From Closterium sp. NIES-65 (Eukaryota > Streptophyta > Zygnematophyceae > Desmidiales > Closteriaceae): a stretch of 64,000 nt of DNA. The notes beneath the pieces were generated by a model that saw nothing but the letters and a program-made list of their open reading frames with translations, was not told the origin of the DNA and searched no databases. Below, piece by piece: positions 10,401-19,136 of this stretch (positions are counted from its first letter, which is position 1; each line of letters opens with the position of its first letter). The stretch covers positions 310,001 through 374,000 of the forward strand of contig CANXME010002528.1 of the NCBI GenBank assembly GCA_948144175.1, written 5' to 3'. The position numbers were made by a program, and so were the translations under genes.

Positions 10401-11719
10401 CCAGCTGGCAAAGGGGCCAACTGGTACGGCCGCTGCTTGATGCTGTTCCATTACGTGAAAGATGGCGTGGCAAAAAAAGCCACCTACATCGAGTACTACA
10501 CGGAGGATCGGCGAGTCTGCCGGTACACTGGCTGCAAACGACTGTTGCCCACGAAAGGCACCTTCAACTATGCAGTTGTAGATGCAGATTGCATTCTTAG
10601 GGCGCTTCACCTGTCGGTTCGAACAACACACTCGTTCGAACAGGCGAAACGTTACTCGTTTCGCCTATGTTCGTAGTGGTTTTCGTGACGTCGCGAAGCA
10701 CAATTTCGCCAATTTGAACAGAGCTGTCACCTCAAGCACGATTTTCATCATCCCGCACGTTCGAACACGTTTGTTCGAACAGGTTGGGATAGGTGACACA
10801 CAATTCCGCACAAACGACTGATATGATTGGTCCACAGTCTTCCGGGTCGCCCATGAACGTTTGCGACCCGGCCAGACGTCGCCAATGTTTGGGACCCAAT
10901 GTTTGGCGACGTCGCTCTTTTGTGGGCGACGTCGCTGTGTTCGAACAGACCGCGTGTGCGAATAGCGATGGCGTCACCTGTGATGGCCTGTGTCACATTC
11001 GCTCATTGTACGTATTTGTGTTCGAACTCATTTGGGATCAGGGGTTTTTTTATCAGAGTAAATTACTCTGTTTCTCTGAAAATCAGAGTGGTTTTTAGGG
11101 GGTCACTCTGACGTGTCTGGGTAATTTTTTTGGAGGATAAGTTTTCTCTGATTTGTCAGGGTTCTGATTTTAGCTACTCTGAGAGACCAGTGTATATTTG
11201 TGACCGATATACTTTTCTCTGTACAGGGTATAGGCATTTCACCGTGTCACAACCCCTCCCCCCGCCCTTTTCTGCCCTCCCAATTGTTGGAAGATGGGCA
11301 AGCTGTATGACCATAAATCAGTAACCCTAAACTGGTGAGCGCGTAGCACAACGCTTAATACTTTTGGTAGGAGTGCAGAGGGCCTGGGTTCAATACTTGA
11401 GAGAACACTCAGAGTTGGAAAAATAGGAACACTGGGTGCCCAGAGTAGGTTTTTCAGAAGTTAAGTTTTCTCTGACAAATCAGAGTAACGCTCACAATGA
11501 ACCCTGAATTTCAGAGTTCTCTAGAAAACAGCTCTGGAAATCCGAGTAGTGAAAATCCAAAAAAAAGCCCTGTTTGGGATACTGTTCGTACAGTCAAACT
11601 GATACGTCGGTTCGGATTTTGGCCTTCCGCCCCTCAGGTGAAGCGCCCTTAGCATCGTGCATGTTGTCCCGTGCTGCAAAGACCCTGCTGTGAAGCTGCT
11701 CAATAGGTTCATCTGGTGA
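4456..11719 (+). CDS. Plavaka/EnSpm(CACTA)-like transposase, nine exons, last exon split by a MITE
   Basis: This is a DDE-type cut-and-paste DNA transposase. Exons are 4456-5046, 5216-5344, 6117-6391, 6634-6928, 7389-7528, 8075-8335, 8921-9215, 9907-10074 and 10290-10599 plus 11652-11719. All GT-AG phases join (0,0,2,0,2,2,0,0), giving 843 codons to a TGA. The N-terminus has a zinc-finger-like CGCGYVAFCYQTLRSH...C. Exon 3 has ILYSDQTNLS and HPFVLSFGNTPEWAR, a Plavaka hallmark. Exon 4 has YAVVNDHPESSKV followed by C...CSIC. Exon 5 has TPDIMHIIEAGLWLH and exon 7 KVHLVLHLPPTIRARG. Candidate catalytic acids are the Asp of YSDQ and the Asp of NDHPE; I did not fix the third. The exon 5 acceptor is the least certain. 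A 1,049-bp MITE sits in exon 9 on a TTA duplication. No other stop or frameshift was seen. Confidence 0.85.
5345..6116. repeat. transposase intron with degenerate CT-rich repeats
   Basis: From about 5440 to 5900 the intron holds many imperfect copies of a roughly 25-bp motif built on CTGATCTCCCGCCCTTTGCT. The copies vary in length and sequence, as in an old minisatellite. Nothing coding was seen. Confidence 0.6.
7529..8074. repeat. purine-rich transposase intron with a duplicated 29-bp tRNA-like motif
   Basis: The first part (about 7550-7900) is AG-rich with GAGGGGCAGAG-type repeats. A roughly 29-bp sequence beginning GCACCTAACTACTAGACCAC occurs twice, at about 7904 and 7957, 54 bp apart. 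On the minus strand it reads GGTGGTCTAGTAGTTAGGTG, which resembles the 5' half of a tRNA (A box). No B box follows, so it is not a tRNA gene. Confidence 0.55.
8336..8920. repeat. purine-rich transposase intron, 20-bp repeats and G-run
   Basis: At about 8496-8600 there are roughly five copies of a 20-bp unit, GACGAGGGAGGGAAAGAGGG, with small variations. A 17-G run lies at 8726-8742. The plus strand is almost purely purine here, and G-quadruplex or triplex structure is possible. No coding content was recognised. Confidence 0.65.
10600..11648. mobile_element. PIF/Harbinger-like MITE (copy 1) in the transposase exon
   Basis: The element begins GGGCGCTTCACCTG and ends with its reverse complement CAGGTGAAGCGCCC, a 14-bp perfect terminal inverted repeat. 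It is flanked by TTA at 10597-10599 and 11649-11651. A 3-bp TTA duplication fits PIF/Harbinger. It encodes no transposase, so it is nonautonomous. It contains many GTTCGAACA-type motifs and hosts a hAT-like MITE at 11039-11572. Without that insert its core is about 507 bp. A second, larger copy is at 46068-48333. Removing the element plus one TTA restores the transposase reading frame exactly (ATT CTT AGC ATC), so it entered a previously open gene. Confidence 0.85.
11039..11572. mobile_element. hAT-like MITE (copy 1), 534 bp, nested
   Basis: The ends are CAGGGGTTTTTTT and AAAAAAAAGCCCTG, the CAGGG...CCCTG pattern common in hAT elements. It is flanked by a perfect 8-bp duplication, TTTGGGAT, at 11031-11038 and 11573-11580. 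The inside is rich in CTCTGA/TCAGAG words and has no coding capacity. A related copy lies inverted at about 21643-22171. It inserted into the PIF/Harbinger-like MITE after that element existed. Confidence 0.87.
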
Positions 11720-11784
11720 TGCAAATTAAGCGTGCAAAGGGAAAGAAGGGCGGGCAAATATTCAGGGCAGAGCGCATGGCATAC

Positions 11785-12784
11785 CAGGAGGCACTTGGTT
11801 GCACTCTTCAGCTTCATCAGCCCAGCCGTCACAGCCAAGCCCTGCTGATGCACCCACGCTCTGACTTGCGTGTGGGTCACGCCCATCCCCCACAGCAGCG
11901 TTCCCAAAGTAGAGATGGCAAAATACAGCACGAGCATTTGGAATGCACCTGGAGACTGCGCATGTGGAACAAGAAGGGGAAGTAATCGAAGTGTGTGAGT
12001 GCATGACATGTGAGAGCCAACATGACGGAAGGGGAAGCGTGACAGAATCTCGAAGGTGGCAGCATCATGGGTTTGTTGAAACAAGGTGGCAGTCCTCAAG
12101 CCTCATACATTCACCAATACGCACCAGGGTGTGGAGGGAGTGAGAGGGCAAGTTGAGAGCGTGAGCATGCTGAAGCGAAGCGGTGATGGCACTGGTGGCA
12201 TTAGCCTGAGAGTCCGGTCCGCAGGTGGCATTTCCACGCGTCACAGTGACGTTATCCTGAGAGATAGATAGACAACACATGCGGACATGAGGTGACTTTT
12301 GAGTCGACTCAAAAGTCTCCTGAGAGATAGATAGTCAACACATGCAGACATGCAAAGTAGGATACATATGTGCACGCACGTCCACACATGCAGAAAAAAA
12401 CTCATAGATATTCAGCGTACAGTATGGTCCCGCATAAGAATACTGACAGTACAGAATGGAAAGGGCTCACATGCGGTAGGGAAGCAGACGGGAGCATGAG
12501 AGGGTTGTTGACTTGCTGGCTCTCGGTGTCACGTGAAAGCTGCACGAGAGCACACATGCATGGTGAGAGGCAAACGACGTGGAATTAATGTGCTGCTAAC
12601 TTGGGGCGGAGGGCATGAAAGCTTAAATGTTATGGCACTAATCACTCACATCATCTGCAACCGAACCACGATAGACAGCATCCCTTCCAAGTGGCGTGAT
12701 GATGCGGACGACAGCAATGGAAGCGATGGCAGCAGCGAGGAGGGCGAGCAGCAGCCCTGGCAGCAGCATGGCCACTGCAGTCAT
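11785..12784 (-). CDS. small multi-exon membrane-protein gene (copy 1), probably partial
   Basis: Function unknown. Three minus-strand exons match copy 2 at 60117-61187: 12784-12650 (45 codons, a hydrophobic segment AVAMLLPGLLLALLAAAIAS), 12539-12471 (23 codons, with QQVNNPLMLP) and 11955-11785 (57 codons, with GMGVTHTQVRAWVHQQGLAV). All three are phase 0 with GT-AG borders. The third exon has a second hydrophobic stretch (LVLYFAISTLGTLLWGMG). The start codon used in copy 2 is AAG here, so translation would have to begin three codons later at the next ATG. Any 3' exons beyond 11785 are not identified; the transposon locus ends nearby. It could be a gene relic. Confidence 0.5.
12256..12353. 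repeat. 24-bp perfect palindrome between 35-bp direct repeats
   Basis: A perfect palindrome at 12294-12317 has half-site GACTTTTGAGTC. On each side lies a copy of a 35-bp sequence starting CCTGAGAGATAGATAG, at 12256-12290 and 12319-12353, differing at a few bases. It sits between two exons of the membrane-protein gene. Confidence 0.8.
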
Positions 12785-12799
12785 CCGAGCCTTGGCTGA

Positions 12800-15700
12800 T
12801 GGGGCGAGCCCAATGCAAGGCGTGGGTCTGCACAGCACAGTGAGGTAAGGGAGGGAGGGAGGCAGCAGGAGCAGGGGAGGGAGGAGGAGGATGGCAGGAT
12901 CTGTACAGGAGAACAGATGGGACACGTAGGCATGGGGAACAGACGCATACCGATGAGACTGACATGTAGGGTAGGATCACGCGCAACGAGATGGTTGTTA
13001 GATTGAAAATGGATTAAAATACATAGGCTTAGGAAGGGCGAGATCAAGGGGGAAGAGCTGGCAGGGAAGGGGGTGGGGGGAGAGCAGAAAGCTGGGAGGA
13101 ACGAGGGGGTGAGGAGTGGGAGGGAGGAGGAAAGGAGGAACAGAGGGACAGGGTGGGGAAATAGGAGGGTCGAGGAGGGGAGCGCAGCAGGACAACAGGG
13201 CAAAGCATGAAGCAAGTGTTAAGCGCGAGGAGTGGAGGTGGCATTGCTATCCAGCCGCACAGAGGAATGAGTGGCGGCACACGGAGGTAAGGAGACGTGA
13301 GTGGCAAGGGTTATAACCACACGTGAGATAGGGCAGCAGCAAGACACGCACAAAAACGGAATGCATTCAGGTCAGGCGAGGAGCAAGACGGGTATCCTAC
13401 TCCGGGGAGGTGGGAGGAGCAGGACACATGTGGTATGATGCGAGCAGCAGGGCGCATTTGAAAGGGTGAGGTGGTGGGAGCAGTGCAGAAGCCGTACCTG
13501 GCGTGGGTGAGGTGTGCCGGATGCCAGCAGCAAGCGCGGCGCTTCACTGGGGCACCGAATGGGGGCGCGGCACTTAATTGAAGGAGGCGAGGGAAGGGCG
13601 AGGCAACAAGAAGTCGCAGGCAGCAGCAGCAGGGGCAGTTGCGAGCAAGGTGTCTCTCCTACTCCGGTGGGTTGGGTTGGGGGGAGACAAGTGAAGCGAG
13701 GCACTACGCCACTGGCAATGGCAAGAGGCACTGACGAGGAGGGGAATGGCGAGAGGGCAGAGGCTAGGAGCGGTAAGGAGGTGCGCTCACAATAGATGGA
13801 AGCAAAATTGAGGTCTAGGAAACGAAGAGGACGAAATGGACTGTATACTAGTTGAAGCTGGGGTTAAGCTGAAGGGCTGGGGAAAATGGACTGAGGAGCG
13901 GGAGGGAGTAGGGAAGGGATGGAGACCGGTCACGGGAGGTGAGAAGGAGGGGGAGGTGGATGGGGGAGGGGAAGGAGCGGGGGGAACAGAGTAAGTGGCA
14001 GAAGAGAGGAAGGGCACAATGGAGGGGAGGGTAGCGCAAAAGGGCAGCAGAAAGAAGTGTGATGTGGGAATGAGTGCTAAGCGTGGGAAACAGAATGGCA
14101 TGGTAAGCCAGTAGCAGAGAGGAACGGGTGGCAACATTGGGAGGTAAGGCGAGGGGCGTTGGGAGAAGGGCGAGATGGGCGAGCAGCAAGACGCATGTGA
14201 TAACCAAAGAGGAAATGCAACTATGTCAGGCGATGAACAAGACGCATGTGGTACGCCAGGATGGCACGCATGTGTACGGTGGAAGGAATTGGACACATTT
14301 AGTACGGTGAGGGCGGAGCAAGGCATATCTGGGATGGTGAGACGATGGCAGCACAGCAAAAAGCCGCACCTGCAGTGGGTGACGTGTGCCGAACTGCTAC
14401 AGCGAGCTGGCAGCTGCGCGCTTTGGAGGACAGGGGGTGGCGAGGTGGGGGAGAGAGGAGCACCACGTTCAGCTCGGTGGCGTGGTAGAGGCGACACCTG
14501 CGATGGTGATTGCAGTAGCTTATGTCTGAAGTGAGTGCAGGACGAGGGCAGATGAGGGTGCGAGTAAGACAGCTGTAGTTAGTGTGAAGACATGGCAGGG
14601 GAAGGGAGAGACGAGAATGGAGATGCGGGAGGGACAAGGAAAAGCATAATAAGAGTTCGTAAGCTTGACTCGAGGCACGAGAGAAAGGGATACGGAAGGA
14701 GTGGGAGACAACAGGAGGGGAACAAACAGGAGACGGCAAGGGTAGGGCGAGATGGAGGGAGCTAGAGATAACTGGGATGCTAGAGTTCGGCAGCAGGAGT
14801 AACAAACAGTTGATAGGAGGTGTAAACTCGTTTTAGTCGCGAAGAGCTAGACTTCAGGAGTTATGACAGGGCTGGGCAAGAACAAGGTGATGGAATACAT
14901 TGAATGAAGCGAACAAACGAATGAAGGGCAGAAGCAGCATTTGCAGATCAAAGAAGCATATGACGATCGCAGAGAATAAGTATCTGAGGCATAGTCACAC
15001 ACAGGAATAGGCCGCGGCACTAGGAGGTAGGAGAGGTGAGGGAGAGGCAACAGTTTCTTCTCAAGGGCAAGATAGGTGAGCAGAAAGGCGTATGTGATAA
15101 GAAACAAAGAAATGCATTCAGATCAAGCAAGGAGCATGACACATCTGGTTCTCTGTGGACAGTGGGAACAAGCTGGTGGGCGGTGAGAGCTGCAGGGCGC
15201 ACTTGGTAGGGCGAGACGGTGGGAGCACAGCAGAGACGCCGTACCTGGAGTGCAAGCAGGTGGCAGTGACGACCGGGGCAGCAGCACTGACAGCTGCGAG
15301 CGAGGCGCTTCAACGGAGGGCGACAGGAAGTGGCAAGCGGCAGCAGCGAGGCACCGCAGGCAGTGAAGAGGAGAGAGGAATGGAAGGAGGGCAGAGACTA
15401 CACTGGTAAGAAAGGTGCGCTCTCAAGATGAAGGCTAGGAAGCGGAGGAGGAAATGGATCGCCCGTGCAGACAGAGCTGGGTTTGAAGAATAGGGTGCAA
15501 GAGACGGGCAGGAGGAAGGAAGAGAATGGGGAGCGGAGGAGGAGGATGTGTGCGATGCGCGCGCATTGCGGCTGCCAACGCCCCACTCGCCTTGCTGTCG
15601 CACCCGTCTCGAGTCGCCTTCTCAATCGCTTCGTTTTCACGCAGGACCGAATCGCATTCATGTTGCAAGCAATCGCAGCCTTGGAGCACAAATGGCAGCA

Positions 15701-17200
15701 TGCATTACTGACCCCATCCTCTGCACGTCGCCACGTGGCGGGAGCATGCCACCCTCCCTTTCGCCCATACTCATCCCAGTGAATGCCTTGGTTCGGTCAT
15801 GTTTGCACCGCCATAACGGGTCGCTTCTCATAACTCGCCCATCACTATTCTGGACATTTTCTAGCATTCGCTTTCGCGGCTGCATCGAAGACCATTGTCG
15901 CCGGTGGGTTCCTGCGCCGAGCAGCATCACGTGGCCGAATCGTGAGGCTGAGGACGTAGGTACCAAATCCGACGTTATAGATCGCGAATTCGGCTGCGAC
16001 GAGCAAGATCATATGCTATGATCTGCGGGATGAGAAACGGGAGGGGCTAGGATACGCGCGTGCATGGAGAGAGCATGACGACAGCTGGAGTTATGAGCGA
16101 GCCTGGAGAATTTGCTGCCTCCACGCCGTGGGAGGAGATGGGCGTGAGACAAGGGCTCTGTTCTGTAGGCCTTGGCGGTGGGGGGGCGAGGGGTATAGGT
16201 AGCTTCCCCCCATTGCGTTTTTTGGTTTGGGGAGCGGTCAGCCCGGAAAACGGTGTCGAGCCAGCCATTTCCCCTCCGAACCTGTTCGAGGGGAAATGGC
16301 AACAGAACAGCCATTTCCCCTCGAGGGTTTGAGGGCCACGGAAGCACCCAACTTCCCCTCCGCACCTTCCTTCTCGGGCAAAAATCTCGGCCCTCGCCTT
16401 GCCCTACGAAACTACCCTTTTCGTGGTTGGGCGACGGCCAGGGGACGGATGTACTGGGGGTGGGGATACCGGCTTGCTACCCTAGAAAGCCACCTCATCC
16501 TGCTGCGCTTAACCCAACCAGCGAAGGACTACCCCGTCGGAAAAAAATAACCCCAGCACCATCTTGCACAAAGTGATAATTGGGCGTTGGGTTTGCTTTT
16601 GGTTGTTTCTGATGCAAAACACCCTTTTTTAATTTCGTACCCTCATCCTCGGTTTCCGCAGTTTGGTATACCCCTGCCTAAGGGGCGCGAAATTGAACAT
16701 GCAAATTCGCCATTTACCGTCGGCAACTTCCGCCCCTCCGCACGAATTTCTCGCTTTCGGTTGTAGCGGTTTGGGGGCGATATCGACAGGGAAACTGCAT
16801 AGGAACCGTCGTCATTAACTTCACCCCCCTCCTCCCCCCAACGGCATGTGCCTACAGAACAGAGCCAAGGGGAAGAGAGGCGTGAAAGTGGGTGAGGGAA
16901 TGGTGCGAATTTCCGCCAAGCAAATGTGAAGCACTTCTCATTTCGTTCGCGAAGTTGTTTCTAAGCTGTTTTTCTGTTGAACGAAACCTCATCTTCTCGG
17001 ATACTGAAGCCCTCAATGAAGTGGTGCAAATTCCACAGCACAGAAAACCCGTTCTATGGCTGCGAAGCGAATCATTCCTGTCAACCTTTGGTGGGCTGAA
17101 GCAACCCACCCACAGAAACACCCCTCCTTTTACGTAAGATTCCCCATGGTGATGACGTGCTCCCATCGCACCATTTGTCACTCGCGCCGCTCGCCCATCA
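12800..17200. repeat. purine-rich noncoding tract with a triplicated ~870-bp block
   Basis: The plus strand is AG-rich from 12830 to about 15550. A recognisable block containing GTGGTGGGAGCAG...GCCGTACCTG recurs near 13470, 14340 and 15215, a spacing of about 870 bp, so three degenerate tandem copies are present. The rest (15550-17200) is less biased and holds only short open frames without coding character. A 13-bp-stem hairpin is at 16264-16300. Confidence 0.5.
16264..16300. other. hairpin-forming inverted repeat
   Basis: GCCATTTCCCCTC at 16264-16276 pairs perfectly with GAGGGGAAATGGC at 16288-16300 across an 11-nt loop. A third copy of the left arm follows at about 16309. Role unknown. 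Confidence 0.6.
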
Positions 17201-17253
17201 GTGATGGGTTACCGGCGATTCACCTCACCTCCCGTTCACCTCTCACTCTTTTC

Positions 17254-17307
17254 ATGGCATCACCGGCGTCGCACGTCCGACCCATCCCAGCCTACCCGAA
17301 AGGATAA
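17254..17307 (+). other. short ATG-started frame shared with 63057
   Basis: ATG opens a 17-residue frame beginning MASPASHVRPIP. The frame at 63057 begins MASPSHVRFQP, and the upstream DNA is also similar (TTCACCTC...). This suggests two copies of one 5' exon or leader. No downstream exon was identified here. Confidence 0.3.
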
Positions 17308-17309
17308 GA

Positions 17310-18588
17310 TGAGCACAGCACCCGTCCTCGCCCCAACCCCCGTTGCTGAATCGCCACGGTGCTTCAACGAGCGCATGCGCGCATGAGTCGATCACAAGCG
17401 CATGCGCGCAACCGTGTGGCAACGCGGGGCACTAGGACATTCACATCTGCGCCTGTCCCCTTGTAACGTCTTCAGCCCTTCGCATCACCCGGGCGTTCAT
17501 CGCCAGTTCCTACCATGCTCAGCGTGCCATTATGGAACAATGCACCACCCTGCTGCCGTGACCATTGTAAGCTCAAACCCTACAAATCCACTTCACTAGG
17601 AACTACCGCGGCGGTACTACCCAAGGGACTTCGCTCCACGTTCGCCGCGTTCACTGTAAGCACAACCGTTCTAGTAAACGATCAGCGCCATCCGAATTGG
17701 GAGAGCGAGGGAGAGAACCGGTAGGGCGAAGGTGGTAGAAGGTTGGAGAACGTAGAGAGGGAGAAGGGCGCCAGGGAATGAGGGGATAGGATCATAGGAT
17801 TGGGCGGTGCCTTAGGAACTGGGAAGGAAAGGGCGGAGGCTGAGGGACAGCGCGAGATGCCGAGGTGGCGGATGGAGAATGAGGACCCGAAGAAAAGGGC
17901 TCTGGATTGTAGAGTCACGCTGGATGTAGACGGGCGATGAATCAGGGCGGCTAGTTAAGATGAGAGAATAGAAGCAGGTGGCGTGTCGTGTGAGCAATGC
18001 GGAAGACTGGACCTTGTGTTAGCGGTTCCTAAGCTTGGATATGAACAAGTTTGGGTTTCTGTTTGTGGTGTCATTTTTTTTTCCATATATTCCTTTGCAC
18101 TGTTTGGGCCCTTCCTAGACATTGAGCAGTCCAGAGGTGTTGCACGTGGCCTGGGCATCTCAGGCGTTTGATCTCTCCGTCGCCCCGGCTACTGAATGTA
18201 AGAGCCTGTGTGGCTTTGCAACTAATTGATGGGCAACTATTTGTCCCCTAGCTTCTTGGTGATAGCTTCCTGGTTATCCTCTTTCATAGCTATTATGCTT
18301 GATTGAGATCAATGTAATATGAGATGCGGGTTATTCTCACTTGGGTCCAACCAGGGCGTTCGATTGAGGGCCTTTTAAATTTCCATGACCATCCATGACC
18401 ACGAGATTCCTTCGCCACCTCCTTCGCCTGTTCTGTCACTTCTCTTTGACGTTCCGTGCTCCGTGTGCCTTCTTGGTCTTTCTACGGCTAGAGCGGACAG
18501 TACGACGAATGTGCTTGGGGAGTGTGCCGTATTAGTAAAGCTGTGCCTATGTGGGCAGGAAGTGTCCCTTTAACCCACCAACTAAGCA
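17310..18588. other. no recognisable feature
   Basis: I see only short open frames without family resemblance. A GCGCATGCGCGCA word occurs twice, near 17372 and 17398. Nothing else can be supported. Confidence 0.4.
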
Positions 18589-18673
18589 ATGGTCCTCCTT
18601 CCCCTCAATGGTCCTCCTTCCCCTCAATGGTCCTCCTTCCCCTCAATGGTCCTCCTTCCCCTCAATGGTCCTG
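18589..18673. repeat. 19-bp tandem repeat, about 4.5 copies
   Basis: Unit ATGGTCCTCCTTCCCCTCA repeats without variation from 18589 and ends in a partial copy. Its perfection suggests recent expansion or homogenisation. Confidence 0.95.
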
Positions 18674-18689
18674 GGGTGAACTTGCCCCC

Positions 18690-18930
18690 TGGTAGACCTA
18701 TACTGTGGTTAATCGATCATGTAGTAAACCTACCGTATGGTTGACCTATGCTGTGGTTGACTTATCCAGTTGCTAACCTATCACATTGTTAACCTTAACA
18801 CGTGGTAAACCTAACACGTGGTTAACCTATCACGTGGTTAACTTTATCAAGTGGGTAACCTATTGTTTAGTTCACCTAACTATTCTGTAGTTAACCTATT
18901 CTGTGGTTAACCTATCATGTGGATAACATA
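18690..18930. repeat. degenerate ~17-bp repeat with TTAACCTA
   Basis: About a dozen imperfect copies of a motif like CACGTGGTTAACCTAT follow one another. Spacing and sequence both vary, so this array is older than the 19-bp array just before it. Confidence 0.7.
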
Positions 18931-19136
18931 GCCATTCTTGCATAACCGTTTATTGTCTCTCATCGATTTGCTCCTTTGCCTTTCTGCATCTCGCTTTCAA
19001 TCCCATCTGCTTCTAGCCTAGAGGTCTTTCTTCACTCCACTTTAATCCAGTCCACTGTTCTCCTACTCCTGTCCACTTTTCAGGATAAAATATTACCTTG
19101 CCTGAACGCTTCTTGGATTGAGAGTGCGTTGAGACG

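Noticed and set aside
11330-11430. A tRNA gene inside the MITE
   Set aside because: Box-like words are present, but the acceptor and T stems do not pair; at best it is a relic.
13787-14497. Minus-strand frame of 236 codons rich in Ser, Pro and Leu
   Set aside because: It arises from the AG-rich plus strand; composition follows pyrimidine bias, with no domain and no splice fit.
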